DNA of 64,000 nt from Bacteroidales bacterium (GTDB lineage: Bacteria; Bacteroidota; Bacteroidia; Bacteroidales; GCA-2748055), in NCBI GenBank assembly GCA_021738565.1, contig JAIPBT010000018.1:17466-81465 (forward strand), written 5' to 3'. Position 1 is the stretch's first letter. Every line of letters begins with the position of its first letter. The notes below the pieces were generated by a model that searched no databases, was not told where the DNA came from, and worked only from the letters and a program-made list of their open reading frames with translations. The position numbers and the translations under genes are program-made. This document shows, piece after piece, positions 36,439 to 46,158 of this stretch.

Positions 36439-38796
36439 TCAAATATCCTGTTCCGTTCTTCTTATGATCTCATTTTGCAACGGCAGACCCAGATCGTTGA
36501 AATAATCGCTGTAACCTGCCACACGCACAATGAGGTCCCGGTGCTTTTCCGGGTGCTTTTGCGCATCGCGCAGGGTATCAGCCGAAACAACGTTGAATTG
36601 AATGTGATGGCCCGACATCCTGAAATAGCCCCTGATCAGTTGTGTGATCTTTCTAATTGAATCATCATTTCTGAAAAAATCCGGGGTAAATTTCTGATTC
36701 AGCAATGTCCCTCCGGTTTTCAGATGATCAATCTTTGCCGCTGAGCGCAATACGGCTGTGGGCCCTTTTGTATCCATTCCCTGGAAGGGAGAGATCCCTT
36801 CAGAAAGCGGTTCACCGGCGTGCCTTCCATCCGGTGTGGCACCAATTACACTTCCAAAATAAACATGTGAAGTTGTGGGAAGCATATTGATCCTGTGCAC
36901 GCCACCCCTGTAATTCGGCTTTCCGTTCACTGCTTTGTAGAATTCCCCGAACACCCATGTGGCATGCTGATCGGCCCCGTCATTGTCATTCCCGTACTTA
37001 GGGGAATGATAGATCAGATCTGCACGTATCTCTTCTTGCCCGCCAAAATCCTCCGCCATGACCTTCAGTAAAGCCGGCAGTAGGATCTTTTTCTCATCAT
37101 ACACGTTGTATTTTAAAGATGCAAGCATATCTGTCACTGATCCCAGTCCAACCCCCTGTACATAACTGGTGTTATACCGAGCGCCCCCTGCATTGTAATC
37201 CTTTGCATTTTTTATGCAGTCATCAATGAAAAGTGAGAGAAAAGGTACGGGCAGGTGCCTGGCAAATAATTCCTCGATCTTCACGTTTCCTTTGATCTTG
37301 ATATCGATCAGGTAATTCAGCTGGCTGGAAAAAGCCTCCTGCAGCAATCCGAAGTCAGTGAACATTTCAGGATCCCCTGTTTCCATGCCCACCTGCTTGC
37401 CGGTCCGGGGATCCTTTCCATTGTTCAATGTGAGTTCCAGAACCTTCAGCAGGTTGAAATACCCGGTCAGGAAATATGCTTCCGTTCCGAATGCCCCTGT
37501 TTCAACACATCCTGAGGCCCCTCCGTTCCTGGCATCAATAATATTCTTCCCCTGGTTAAGCAGCTCCCGGACGATGGCATCGGTGTTAAAAACAGATGGC
37601 TGTCCGAACCCGGTTTTAATGATCTTTACAGCACGATCGAAAAATTCATCCGGGTTTTCCCTGCTCACCTGTATCATGGAGGATGGTTGCAGCAAACGCA
37701 TCTCTTCAATGATATCAAGCAAAAGATAAGACACTTCATTGACTGCATCGCTGCCGTCTTCCTTCAGTCCTCCCAGGTTGATCAGGCAAAAATCCGTATA
37801 GGTACTGCTCTCCTCTGCTGTAACACCAATTTTTGGCGGTGAAGGATGGTTGTTGAATTTTATCCAGAAAGACTGCAGCAATTCCCTTGCCGCATCTTCC
37901 GTTAACCTGCCCTGCACAATATCGTTCTCGTAGAAGGGATAAAGATGCTGGTCAAGCCTGCCTGGATTGAACGAATCCCAGGGATTCAGTTCACTGATAA
38001 CCCCGATGTGTACGAACCAGTAATACTGGAGCGCTTCGTGCATGGTTTCAGGAGCATTTGCCGGAACCTTCCTGCAGATCGTTGCCATCTCCATCAATTC
38101 TTTCCGCCTATGTGCATCTGACTCTTCTGCTGCAATCTCCTCCAGGTAATCGGCATTTCTGCCTGCATACATGATCATTGCCCGTGCAGCGATCTCCATG
38201 GCTTCCAATTCTGCAAGCCTTTCGCCTCCATCCCCTTCATGCCCATAATTCTTTTTGATGTTTTGAATACCATCTATGGCATCCAGCAATCCCTGCTTGT
38301 ATATCTTTTTACCGAGTACCGTATGCCCCGGAGCTCGTTGCTCCTGGAATTCAGTAAAAACACCTGCATCATAAGCGTTGTGCCATTCCTCAGTCATCAA
38401 ACCGAACAGGCGGTCGCGGTTGGTCCTGCCTTTCCAGAATGGAATGATCTTTTTCTCATAGAGATCCCGGGTTTCCTGATCTACACTGAAGGAAACCTTT
38501 TCACGGTTGTGAAGCAGATCAAGGTCTTCGAGGGAATGCAGACATATTTCAGGATACGTTGGAGTTGCTTTAGGCTGCGGACCGCGCTCACCCACGATCA
38601 GCTCTCCGGGATTGATACACAGTTGCTTATTCCGTAACAAATATTCAAATGCCCCGGCACGGTAAACAGGAGCCGGATCGTTGCCTGCAGGATGGTCCCT
38701 GTAGAAATCCGTTATGATCAATGCCCGCTCGGCACTTAAACGGTTTACGGCATTGAGGCTCATATTCCTCAATTGTTGTATGCGCTTCGTCATCAT
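36439..38796 (-). CDS. hypD: Trans-4-hydroxy-L-proline dehydratase (glycyl radical enzyme)
   Basis: A 785-residue glycyl radical enzyme predicted to dehydrate trans-4-hydroxy-L-proline to pyrroline-5-carboxylate. The start at 38796 has GGAGG eight bases upstream; a start at 38838 would overlap the activase gene. The thiyl cysteine is Cys430 in GGASGCVETGAFG and the radical glycine is Gly761 in RVAGYSDYF; both sit four residues short of Cys434/Gly765 in Clostridioides difficile HypD. Substrate-pocket segments known from HypD are also kept: QRAPGHTV, ELNPWDSFNPGRLDQH and EESSTYTDF. Whole-length similarity to HypD is strong from memory. The upstream gene encodes the activase. No proC is nearby to reduce the product. 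Confidence 0.9.
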   Translation of the reverse strand: MMTKRIQQLRNMSLNAVNRLSAERALIITDFYRDHPAGNDPAPVYRAGAFEYLLRNKQLCINPGELIVGERGPQPKATPTYPEICLHSLEDLDLLHNREKVSFSVDQETRDLYEKKIIPFWKGRTNRDRLFGLMTEEWHNAYDAGVFTEFQEQRAPGHTVLGKKIYKQGLLDAIDGIQNIKKNYGHEGDGGERLAELEAMEIAARAMIMYAGRNADYLEEIAAEESDAHRRKELMEMATICRKVPANAPETMHEALQYYWFVHIGVISELNPWDSFNPGRLDQHLYPFYENDIVQGRLTEDAARELLQSFWIKFNNHPSPPKIGVTAEESSTYTDFCLINLGGLKEDGSDAVNEVSYLLLDIIEEMRLLQPSSMIQVSRENPDEFFDRAVKIIKTGFGQPSVFNTDAIVRELLNQGKNIIDARNGGASGCVETGAFGTEAYFLTGYFNLLKVLELTLNNGKDPRTGKQVGMETGDPEMFTDFGLLQEAFSSQLNYLIDIKIKGNVKIEELFARHLPVPFLSLFIDDCIKNAKDYNAGGARYNTSYVQGVGLGSVTDMLASLKYNVYDEKKILLPALLKVMAEDFGGQEEIRADLIYHSPKYGNDNDGADQHATWVFGEFYKAVNGKPNYRGGVHRINMLPTTSHVYFGSVIGATPDGRHAGEPLSEGISPFQGMDTKGPTAVLRSAAKIDHLKTGGTLLNQKFTPDFFRNDDSIRKITQLIRGYFRMSGHHIQFNVVSADTLRDAQKHPEKHRDLIVRVAGYSDYFNDLGLPLQNEIIRRTEQDI

Positions 38797-38800
38797 TGCG

Positions 38801-39595
38801 TTAACCTCCAATTTTAACATTGCAACCGCATGCTTCAAGCCGGGTCTTTATTTCATTCATCTTTTTTTCATCAGGGGCATTGACGGAATGCATTTCATAT
38901 TCCACATCAAGCTTTTTGTATTTATTTGAGCCTGTTTTGTGGTATGGCAGCAAATGCAATTCCAATATGCGATCGCTTCTCTTTTGAAAAAAATTCAAAA
39001 ATTCACCAGTGTCTGCTTCAGAATCATTGATCCCGGGGATCACAGGAATTCGAAAAACTACATTGTGTCCTCCTTCCAGCAACAGGTCTGCGTTGTTTAT
39101 GATCAATTCATTATCAGCTCCTGTTAATTCTTTATGTTTATTGGGGTTTATTATTTTAAGATCATACAGGAAAAGATCGGTATGCGCTGCGATTTCAAGG
39201 ATTTTTTCTGCCGGTGCATATCCAGATGTGTCCACTGCCCTGTGAATTCCCTTGTTGCCAAGCTCCTGCAGCAATTCCAGCAGGGCGTCGAACTGCATCA
39301 ATGGCTCACCACCAGAGATGGTTGCGCCTCCGCCGGACTCTTCATAAAATACACGGTCCAGCAACATTTCTTCAACAAGTTCATTCAGATCGACTCTTTT
39401 GCCGTAAATTTTAGCCATGATTATCTCTTTTCCGTCAATGATCATCGTCTCATTGTATGCTTCAATATGTGTATCATGACTTTCCGGATTGTGGCACCAT
39501 GGGCAGCGCAGCGGACAACCTTTGAAAAATACTGTGGTCCTGATGCCCGGTCCGTCATGCAATGCAAATCTTTTTATATCAAAAATTACTGGCAT
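38801..39595 (-). CDS. hypE: Glycyl radical enzyme activase (radical SAM)
   Basis: A 264-residue radical SAM enzyme that abstracts hydrogen from Gly761 of the adjacent dehydratase. The cluster motif KGCPLRCPWCHNPE (C-x3-C-x2-C at residues 27, 31, 34), SGGGATISGGEPLMQ (SAM GGE) and ELHLLPYHKTGSNKY are as in PflA-type activases. Between the radical SAM cysteines and VDLNELVEEML is a ~25-residue insert with no cysteine, whereas many non-PFL activases have two extra ferredoxin-like [4Fe-4S] clusters there. The stop lies four bases before the dehydratase ATG, so the pair is an operon. Requires anoxic conditions. Confidence 0.9.
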   Translation of the reverse strand: MPVIFDIKRFALHDGPGIRTTVFFKGCPLRCPWCHNPESHDTHIEAYNETMIIDGKEIIMAKIYGKRVDLNELVEEMLLDRVFYEESGGGATISGGEPLMQFDALLELLQELGNKGIHRAVDTSGYAPAEKILEIAAHTDLFLYDLKIINPNKHKELTGADNELIINNADLLLEGGHNVVFRIPVIPGINDSEADTGEFLNFFQKRSDRILELHLLPYHKTGSNKYKKLDVEYEMHSVNAPDEKKMNEIKTRLEACGCNVKIGG

Positions 39596-39780
39596 AGATT
39601 GTGATCCTGGTAAGAATGAAGTGATGAAAAGCTTTTTGGTAATTTCCTGTATTACAAAACTTACAGGATGTGATCGAGAGAAAGAATCTATGAGATTAAT
39701 TGATCAGGCATTGAAACAATCCCTGCCCGTTCCAGGTATGGAGAACAATATATAAAACAGCTCTCATAACAAAATGCAAT

Positions 39781-40923
39781 TTAATGTTTTTCATTCAAAT
39801 GCAATGCCCTTTTAAATATCCTGTATCGTTTATAAACCCTTCCTCCCATGTACTCCATCTCAGCCCGCACCTTTGTATTCGATTCCATCTCCAGGTGACT
39901 GTCCATATGGGTCTTGCCAGCTTTGCGGGCGGATTCAAGCATTGAAGTTCCCAGGATGGTATCCAGTCCTTTGTTCTGGTAGTCGGGCCTGATGGCTCCC
40001 AGCATAAGATTCAGCTGACGGCTCCTTCGACCGGAAAGCAATATTGGAATGAAACCTATGGGGAACAGATAACCACATGATTTCTTGATTCCCCGGCTGA
40101 TATCAGGCATGCCGACGATAAAGGCGATAATCTCCTTGTTTTTATTCTCAATGGCTTTGATGAATCGCGGGTCAAGCACAAAAATATACCTGTTTGCAAA
40201 ATCATCCATCTCCTCAGGTGTAAAGGGAGTGAACCCGTATATTTCTGTAAATGTATCATTTACAAGTGAAAGAATGGGACGGATATATTTTCTGAGCTGC
40301 CTCCTTGTATTGAACTCAACCAGTGAAAGGTCCTTGTTGTTGTTGCGTGTGCGTTCGGCAATTTTCAGGTACAGATCGGGTGTTTTTTCAGGAACCGGGA
40401 CGTGATAAACCACCAAGTCAAGCTCCTTTTCGAAATTCAGTGCCTGAAGATGGTCCGTGATGTACTTAAAATTACAGTGAGAAGCGATAACCATCGGTTC
40501 ATCAAACCCTTCCACCAAATATCCCTGGGGATCCTTATCAGAGAATGCAAGCGGACCAACAAGTTTTTCCATGCCCCTATCCCGGGCCCATTCATCAACT
40601 GCATTGATCAATGCCTCAATCACTTCCCGGTCGTCCCATGCCTCAAGAAAATTGAACCGCGCATTTTTTTCGTTTTTCTTCCTGTTGTAATCATGATGGA
40701 TGATGCCCATGATCCGGCCAACAAGTTCCCTGTCTCTGTAGGCAAGAAGTAAGATGGTATCACAATGGGAAAAAGACTTGTTTTTCTTTTCGTTGAAAAA
40801 ACCCCATTCATCTCCATATAAAGGAGGGATCCAGTTTTCATGGTCCTTGTGGATCTTCGCGGGCAGATGGATAAACCGCTTCATATCCTTCCGGGAATTG
40901 ACGGTTTTAATAAATAAGGCCAT
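39781..40923 (-). CDS. GNAT-fold protein, large (about 380 aa)
   Basis: A 380-residue cytoplasmic protein. The N-terminal half shows a GNAT-like pattern (FIHLPAKIHKDHENWIPPLY, LLAYRDRELVGRIMGIIHHD) and the C-terminal half a second one ending LMLGAIRPDYQNKGLDTILG with ESARKAGKTHMDSHLEMESN. This two-lobe layout and length match a family of 'N-acetyltransferase-like' hypothetical proteins (YghO-type) in Bacteroidota. Reaction and substrate are unknown. It is separated by 185 bp from the activase gene and by 51 bp from the next GNAT gene upstream, all on the minus strand. Confidence 0.7.
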   Translation of the reverse strand: MALFIKTVNSRKDMKRFIHLPAKIHKDHENWIPPLYGDEWGFFNEKKNKSFSHCDTILLLAYRDRELVGRIMGIIHHDYNRKKNEKNARFNFLEAWDDREVIEALINAVDEWARDRGMEKLVGPLAFSDKDPQGYLVEGFDEPMVIASHCNFKYITDHLQALNFEKELDLVVYHVPVPEKTPDLYLKIAERTRNNNKDLSLVEFNTRRQLRKYIRPILSLVNDTFTEIYGFTPFTPEEMDDFANRYIFVLDPRFIKAIENKNKEIIAFIVGMPDISRGIKKSCGYLFPIGFIPILLSGRRSRQLNLMLGAIRPDYQNKGLDTILGTSMLESARKAGKTHMDSHLEMESNTKVRAEMEYMGGRVYKRYRIFKRALHLNEKH

Positions 40924-40974
40924 TTGGAAATTTAACAGTTCACCGGTGTAATGTATAAATTTTTTATAAACTGA

Positions 40975-41475
40975 TCAAAACATCTCTGCGAGCCGCTCAA
41001 TGCCTTCCCCGTCAATCCGTGTAATGATCCACTCTTTCATCTGTTTTGCGCCCAGAGAGTTATAAAAATCAATGGCAGGCTTGTTCCAGTCGAGTACCAC
41101 CCATTCGAACCTTCCGCAATCTCGTTCACCGGCAATCCTTGCAAGGTAGAGCAAAAGGGCCTTCCCATAGCCTTTCCCCCTGTATTCTTCAAAGACAAAC
41201 AGGTCTTCAAGATACAATCCGGGCCGTCCTGTAAAAGTGGAGAAGTTATGGAAGAATAGGGCAAAACCAACGGGTGTCTCTTTTTCATATCCGATCACGA
41301 CTTCGGCATACCTGTTTTGTCCGAAAAGATTCTTTTTTAACAACTCCTCTGTTGCAACCACTTCGTGGGAAAGCTTTTCATAGGCCGCAATGCCCTTTAT
41401 AAGATCGAGGATTATTAGCACATCCTTCTCTTCAGCGTGTTTTAAATAAAAACCGGGTATTGATGTTGAAATCAT
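40975..41475 (-). CDS. GNAT family N-acetyltransferase, SSAT-like
   Basis: A 166-residue acetyltransferase; the start MISTSIPGFYLKHAEEKD is used because the longer reading upstream runs through repeat sequence. The motif IKGIAAYEKLSHEVVATEE, then LYLEDLFVFEEYRGKGYGKA (acetyl-CoA loop RGKGYG) and EWVVLDWNKPAIDFYNSLGA, are the pattern of spermidine/thialysine N-acetyltransferases (SAT1/SAT2-like). Probable substrates are polyamines or amino-acid analogues, with the specific one unknown. It is second of three consecutive acetyltransferase-like genes on this strand. Confidence 0.88.
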   Translation of the reverse strand: MISTSIPGFYLKHAEEKDVLIILDLIKGIAAYEKLSHEVVATEELLKKNLFGQNRYAEVVIGYEKETPVGFALFFHNFSTFTGRPGLYLEDLFVFEEYRGKGYGKALLLYLARIAGERDCGRFEWVVLDWNKPAIDFYNSLGAKQMKEWIITRIDGEGIERLAEMF

Positions 41476-41501
41476 GGTGTTGTATTTTACAGTTCTAAGA
41501 T

Positions 41502-41529
41502 AGTGTTTGTCAATAAAGTCGAGTGGCTG
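41502..41529 (+). repeat. Solo terminal repeat of the MITE-like element
   Basis: These 28 bases are identical to the left end of the palindromic element at 14754-14781. The following bases diverge after GGCTGAACCATAA, and no right-hand terminal repeat is found before the next gene, so this is a truncated copy or a single end. Confidence 0.6.
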
Positions 41530-41576
41530 AACCATAACGGTCGGGATCATGAGCTCTTTGCCGCGGCGAATCGGTT

Positions 41577-41712
41577 CGACATTCGACATTCGACATTCCT
41601 CCGCGATCCTCCGCGTAACTTATCCCTCGTAGTATTTTGCAACTCCTTTGTACCCTGGCCCTCCCAGTCTCCCTTTCTCCCCCTCTCCCAGTCTCCCAGT
41701 CCTGCCCCCTGG
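41577..41712. repeat. Mosaic of short simple repeats
   Basis: Contains three TTCGACA units (41576-41597), two CCGCGATCCTCCGCG-like units, and a CT-rich tract of CCCAGTCTCCC units (41660-41700) with CCCCTGGCTCCGCC. The same families (TTCGACATTCGACATTC, CTCTGCGAACCTC, CCCGGCCTTTGGCCCCTGG) recur at 47524-47880 and 50915-51010. Non-coding. Confidence 0.55.
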
Positions 41713-41723
41713 CTCCGCCACGT

Positions 41724-42854
41724 CTATGTATTGTCGTAAATGGAAATATATGCCGGTCTGCTGCACACCTCCTGCTTTTCTTCCTCCGGAAATGAAAAGA
41801 ATTTCGCGTAAATATCCGCGTTGAATGATCCCAGGAAAAAATTGACGGGGCCCAGTTTTTTCATTTTCCTGAAGGCATTGTATTCGGGAGAGCGCACATC
41901 CAGTATCATTAAAGCGAGGTATTGATCCATGAGTCCCAGTACACCCTCAAGTAAGTGATAAAGAGATTTTTCATCTCCTTCCCTGAAGTAGATCCCTTCA
42001 ACACCAAGGAAACGCATCTCCTCATACCTGAAGCGCTTGCCAATAAACGGAATGCGCGTCAGAACTCTTATGATGCGGTCGAGGAATTTGTTTCCAACGG
42101 TCCTGACCTCCCAGCTTTCGGGGTTGGCCTGCAGCCCTGCAACAATTTCCCCGTCTTTACGGATCACAAAGTATTGATCATTTAAAAACAAATTCTCAGT
42201 AAAATAAAAAGCATGCCCATGGTAAAATGTATCGAGCAGTTGCTTCATCTTTGGAATTTCCCGCGCTTTCAGCCTTTCAACCTTATGATGATCTCTCTTC
42301 CTCAGGCAACTGAAAATAAAGGATTCAAGTTGTCCGATTTTTGAAAACCCTCCAATTTCAGCAAAATTGCGGGACCTTTCATTCTCCTTTTCAACAATAG
42401 CATAGATGATGGCCTTCGGGATATGAGAGATATCAAAATCCACCAGCCGCTCAGGATTGTTATGGAATATGTGTGTGACATCCTTGAGCATGGATGCGGA
42501 CCGCTCCGCGATGGATCTCTTTTTTATTTTCTTTTTTGAGGTACGGTCTGTACGCAGCGGTGCTTTTGCCGACATGTATCGTATCAGCCAACTCCTGTAT
42601 GTGTTATCCCCGGCCCGGGTATCACGAAGCACATATCCGATCGAACCCAGCATTTTTCCCGATCTTCTTAAAAGAACGAAATAACAGTTCTTTATGTTCC
42701 TCAACTTCTCAATACCTGAAGTATGATGGTATTGCAAACCTCCCGGTGTCCCCAGGTATGTATTTTCGATATGCCCGATCAGCTCCGGGGGTGGTTCTCT
42801 TTCCAGGGTCATTGAAATGGAGCCTTGCTGCATTACTGTTCTCACACCAGACAT
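41724..42854 (-). CDS. Conserved hypothetical, acetyltransferase-like fold
   Basis: A 376-residue cytoplasmic protein that I do not recognise as a named family. The N-terminal part (NCYFVLLRRSGKMLGSIGYV) and the C-terminal part (FVIRKDGEIVAGLQANPESW, LGLMDQYLALMILDVRSPEY) each have a beta-strand-turn-strand pattern like GNAT enzymes, without a clear acetyl-CoA loop. The middle carries a basic stretch (RTDRTSKKKIKKRSIAER). It precedes two GNAT genes on the same strand, separated from them by the 248-bp repeat-bearing gap, and is divergent from glpK. Function unknown. Confidence 0.6.
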   Translation of the reverse strand: MSGVRTVMQQGSISMTLEREPPPELIGHIENTYLGTPGGLQYHHTSGIEKLRNIKNCYFVLLRRSGKMLGSIGYVLRDTRAGDNTYRSWLIRYMSAKAPLRTDRTSKKKIKKRSIAERSASMLKDVTHIFHNNPERLVDFDISHIPKAIIYAIVEKENERSRNFAEIGGFSKIGQLESFIFSCLRKRDHHKVERLKAREIPKMKQLLDTFYHGHAFYFTENLFLNDQYFVIRKDGEIVAGLQANPESWEVRTVGNKFLDRIIRVLTRIPFIGKRFRYEEMRFLGVEGIYFREGDEKSLYHLLEGVLGLMDQYLALMILDVRSPEYNAFRKMKKLGPVNFFLGSFNADIYAKFFSFPEEEKQEVCSRPAYISIYDNT

Positions 42855-42940
42855 GTTCTATAGTATGTTTTTAAAAAATCACAGATATTTCATTCAAAGA
42901 TCGTTGCAAATTTGTATTTTCAAAAATAAATCTTTCCCGA

Positions 42941-44452
42941 ATGCACCAGAAAAAATTTATTCTTGCCCTCGATCAGGGCACAACAAGTTCAAGGGCCATT
43001 TTATTCAACCATCAAGGTGAAATAATCGCCCAGGCCCAAAAGGAGTTCAAACAATATTTCCCCCAGCCAGGGTGGGTTGAACATGACCCTGAAGAGATAT
43101 GGTCCAGCCAGTCATCCGTAACGGCAGAGGTAATTGCCCGATCAGGGATTGTAACTGAAAGCATTGCCTCCATTGGGATCACCAACCAGCGTGAGACCGC
43201 GGTTGTGTGGGACAGGAACACCGGAAAACCGGTCCACAATGCCATTGTCTGGCAGGACAGGCGGACTGCGGACATGTGCAGTAAGCTCATTGCCAATGGG
43301 AAATCAGGCATGGTACGGGATAAAACGGGTTTGATCATAGACGCCTATTTTTCTGCAACAAAAGTGGCCTGGATACTGGACAATGTAACAGGAGCCCGCG
43401 ACAAGGCAGAGAAAGGAGAATTGTGTTTCGGTACCATCGACAGCTGGTTGATTTGGAAATTCACCAGGGGCAAAGTGCATGTCACCGATGTAACAAATGC
43501 CAGCAGAACAATGCTCTACAATATCTATTCTGATCAATGGGATGAGGAGCTCCTGGAATTATTCAATATCCCTGCATCCATGCTTCCTGAAGTAAAGGGA
43601 TCATCGGAATTGTTTGCCGAAACCTCCGGCGACACAACAGGGTTCAACCTCCCTATCATGGGGGTTGCGGGCGACCAGCAGGCGGCCCTGTTCGGACAAT
43701 TGTGCCTCGAACCCGGAATGGTAAAGAATACCTATGGTACCGGATGTTTTATGATCATGAACCTGGGCTCCGAACCGGTAAGCTCAGGTTCAAAATTACT
43801 GACTACCATTGCATGGAAGCTGGACGGCAAGATCACCTATGCCCTTGAAGGCAGTATTTTCATTGCCGGAGCGATCATACAATGGATCAGGGATGAACTT
43901 GGACTTATTAAATCAGCGACTGAAACCGAAACCCTTGCAGCCTCTGTAAGTGACAACGGAGGTGTGTACCTCGTGCCTGCATTTACCGGCCTCGGCGCCC
44001 CTCACTGGGATCAGTTTGCACGCGGAACGATCATCGGTATCACCAGGGGTACCGGCAAGAAACATATTGTCAGGGCCGCACTGGAGGGAATTGCCTTCCA
44101 GGTGGCAGATGTGCTGGATGCCATGCAAAAAGATTATGGTAAAAAAATAAAGGAATTGAGGGTGGACGGCGGAGCCTCGGCAAACAATTTCCTGATGCAG
44201 TTCCAGGCCGATATCCTGAATACCCGGGTAACAAGACCTGAAATAATGGAGACTACCGCCCTCGGCGCTGCATACCTTGCCGGACTGGCTTCGGGGTTCT
44301 GGAAAAACACCGGTGAGCTAAGGGAGCAATGGAAAATAGGCAGGAGCTATGTTCCGGAGATGGATGAACAAATCCGCACGGCAGAGATGAAGAGCTGGCA
44401 CCGTGCCCTGGAGAGGTCGCTTTCATGGATAGAAAATGGGTCCGGACGATGA
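42941..44452 (+). CDS. glpK: Glycerol kinase
   Basis: A 503-residue FGGY-family kinase that phosphorylates glycerol to sn-glycerol-3-phosphate. The N-terminal ATPase motif [15 protein letters not shown] (residues ~8-22), [35 protein letters not shown] and the nucleotide motif [13 protein letters not shown] are diagnostic. [20 protein letters not shown] and [15 protein letters not shown] mark the C-terminal domain. Length is standard. The stop overlaps the glpD ATG (ATGA), so the two enzymes are translationally coupled. No glpF uptake gene is adjacent, so glycerol entry must be by diffusion or a gene elsewhere. Confidence 0.97.
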   Translation: MHQKKFILALDQGTTSSRAILFNHQGEIIAQAQKEFKQYFPQPGWVEHDPEEIWSSQSSVTAEVIARSGIVTESIASIGITNQRETAVVWDRNTGKPVHNAIVWQDRRTADMCSKLIANGKSGMVRDKTGLIIDAYFSATKVAWILDNVTGARDKAEKGELCFGTIDSWLIWKFTRGKVHVTDVTNASRTMLYNIYSDQWDEELLELFNIPASMLPEVKGSSELFAETSGDTTGFNLPIMGVAGDQQAALFGQLCLEPGMVKNTYGTGCFMIMNLGSEPVSSGSKLLTTIAWKLDGKITYALEGSIFIAGAIIQWIRDELGLIKSATETETLAASVSDNGGVYLVPAFTGLGAPHWDQFARGTIIGITRGTGKKHIVRAALEGIAFQVADVLDAMQKDYGKKIKELRVDGGASANNFLMQFQADILNTRVTRPEIMETTALGAAYLAGLASGFWKNTGELREQWKIGRSYVPEMDEQIRTAEMKSWHRALERSLSWIENGSGR

Positions 44453-46011
44453 AAAACAGGGATGAAATAATTCAGGAAGCCACCAGCGCCGGTGGATTCG
44501 ATGTGGTTGTTGTAGGTGGAGGCGCTTCAGGCATAGGAGCAGCACTGGAGGCTTCTTTGAGAGGATTCAAAACGCTTCTTTTGGAGAAGCATGACTTTAC
44601 CAAAGGAACTTCAAGTAAAAGTACGAAACTGATACATGGCGGAGTCAGGTACCTGGCACAGGGTGATATAAAGATGGTCAGGGAAGCGCTGAAGGAGAGA
44701 GGATACCTTGTCAAAAATGCACCCCACTTGGTCCATGATCAACCATTCATCATACCGGCCTATAAATGGTGGGAAGGAATTTTCTACACCACGGGACTTA
44801 CTTTATATGATATCCTTGCAGGAAAATACAGCCTGGGAAGATCAAAATTCCTTGGCAGGGAAAAGGTGATCCGCAAATTGCCCGGTCTGTCAGGTAAGGG
44901 ACTGAGGGGAGGAATATTGTACCACGACGGACAGTTTGACGATTCCCGGCTGGCCATGGATATGCTGCATGAATTTTTCAGAAACGGTGGTCTTGCCCTG
45001 AATTATTTTGAAGTATATGATATCCTGAAAAATGATGGTGACAGAATAACGGGTGTCAGGGCAAAAAATGTCACGAACGATCAATCCTTTGAATTCAAAG
45101 CAAAAACTGTGATCAATGCAACCGGTGTGTGGGCAGATGATGTTATGCAAATGGATGACCCGGGACATAAAAAAATGATCCGGCCCAGCCAGGGCATACA
45201 TATAGTGATCAGTAAAAATTTTATGAAAGGGGACCATGCCCTTATGATCCCGAAAACAAGTGACGGCAGGGTGCTGTTCGCCGTTCCATGGCACGATCAC
45301 CTGGTGGTTGGCACAACGGATACGCCCGTGGACAGTATCGATGATGAACCTGTGCCCCTGGAAGATGAGGTCCGTTTCATACTTGATACAGCCTCCGGCT
45401 ACCTGATCAAAAAAGTGGAACGGTCCGATGTACTATCGGTATTTACAGGACTCAGACCCCTTGCAGCGCCCACGGGTGACCGGACTGAAACCAGGGAGAT
45501 AAGCCGCAACCACAAAGTACTGGTATCAAAAAGCAAACTCATTACAGTCGTTGGAGGAAAGTGGACCACCTACAGAAAAATGGGACAGGATATGATCGAT
45601 GCTGCCATCAAACAAAAACTTCTACCGCAACGTGCGAGCCGGACAAAAAATTACAAATTATCAGAATCAACAGGCATTGATGTAAAGGACCAGTTTGCAA
45701 TCTACGGAAGGAATGCAATGGAAATCAGAAAAATGATTGCGAACAACCGCGAGTTAAATGCATCCATTTGCGAAGAGCTGCCCTATTCGAGGGCTGAAAT
45801 AGAATGGTTGTGCAGGAATGAGATGGTTGTGCATCTCGAGGACCTCATGGCAAGAAGGACGAGGGCATTGCTGTTGAATGCAAAGGCCGCTTACAATGCA
45901 GCGGAGAAAGTTGCCCGGGATATAGCTCCTTTGCTCAACTGGGATAAGAAGAAGGTTGAAGAAGAAGTACTTTCTTTCAGGGAGATGGCAAAAAAATACA
46001 TCCTGAATTAA
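44449..46011 (+). CDS. glpD: Aerobic-type glycerol-3-phosphate dehydrogenase (FAD)
   Basis: A 520-residue membrane-associated flavoprotein that oxidises glycerol-3-phosphate to dihydroxyacetone phosphate and passes electrons to quinone. The start [16 protein letters not shown] is chosen because it gives the ATGA overlap with glpK. FAD-binding [20 protein letters not shown] at residues ~20-39, [20 protein letters not shown], the middle [14 protein letters not shown] and [15 protein letters not shown] are GlpD signatures; the C-terminal cap domain ([17 protein letters not shown]) is present. It is the single-subunit GlpD type, although other genes here suggest anaerobic life. Confidence 0.96.
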   Translation: MKNRDEIIQEATSAGGFDVVVVGGGASGIGAALEASLRGFKTLLLEKHDFTKGTSSKSTKLIHGGVRYLAQGDIKMVREALKERGYLVKNAPHLVHDQPFIIPAYKWWEGIFYTTGLTLYDILAGKYSLGRSKFLGREKVIRKLPGLSGKGLRGGILYHDGQFDDSRLAMDMLHEFFRNGGLALNYFEVYDILKNDGDRITGVRAKNVTNDQSFEFKAKTVINATGVWADDVMQMDDPGHKKMIRPSQGIHIVISKNFMKGDHALMIPKTSDGRVLFAVPWHDHLVVGTTDTPVDSIDDEPVPLEDEVRFILDTASGYLIKKVERSDVLSVFTGLRPLAAPTGDRTETREISRNHKVLVSKSKLITVVGGKWTTYRKMGQDMIDAAIKQKLLPQRASRTKNYKLSESTGIDVKDQFAIYGRNAMEIRKMIANNRELNASICEELPYSRAEIEWLCRNEMVVHLEDLMARRTRALLLNAKAAYNAAEKVARDIAPLLNWDKKKVEEEVLSFREMAKKYILN

Positions 46012-46067
46012 AACCGGTATAAAATCATCACTCCAAGGAATAACTATGAATCTGTATTTCTTTTGTA

Positions 46068-46112
46068 AAATACCATGGGTATTTGTCTATTAATCACAAT
46101 CCATTAATTTTG
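46068..46112 (+). promoter_or_regulatory. Promoter with overlapping palindrome, for the Gfo/Idh/MocA gene
   Basis: A complete Bacteroidota promoter: TTTG at 46082-46085, a 19-bp spacer, and TAATTTTG at 46105-46112 (consensus TAnnTTTG), 46 bases before the ATG. The palindrome AAATACC-ATG-GGTATTT at 46068-46084 overlaps the -33 box and could be an operator. The boxes are seen directly; operator function is inferred. Confidence 0.6.
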
Positions 46113-46158
46113 TTGGGGCATCAGTTCAGAATATTCAACAAATAAATAAATCAAAAAA

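Noticed and set aside
39624..39755. Possible 43-residue lipoprotein-like reading (MKSFLVISCITKLTGC...)
   Set aside because: Signal too short, no homologue recognised, no ribosome-binding site; most likely chance or a remnant.
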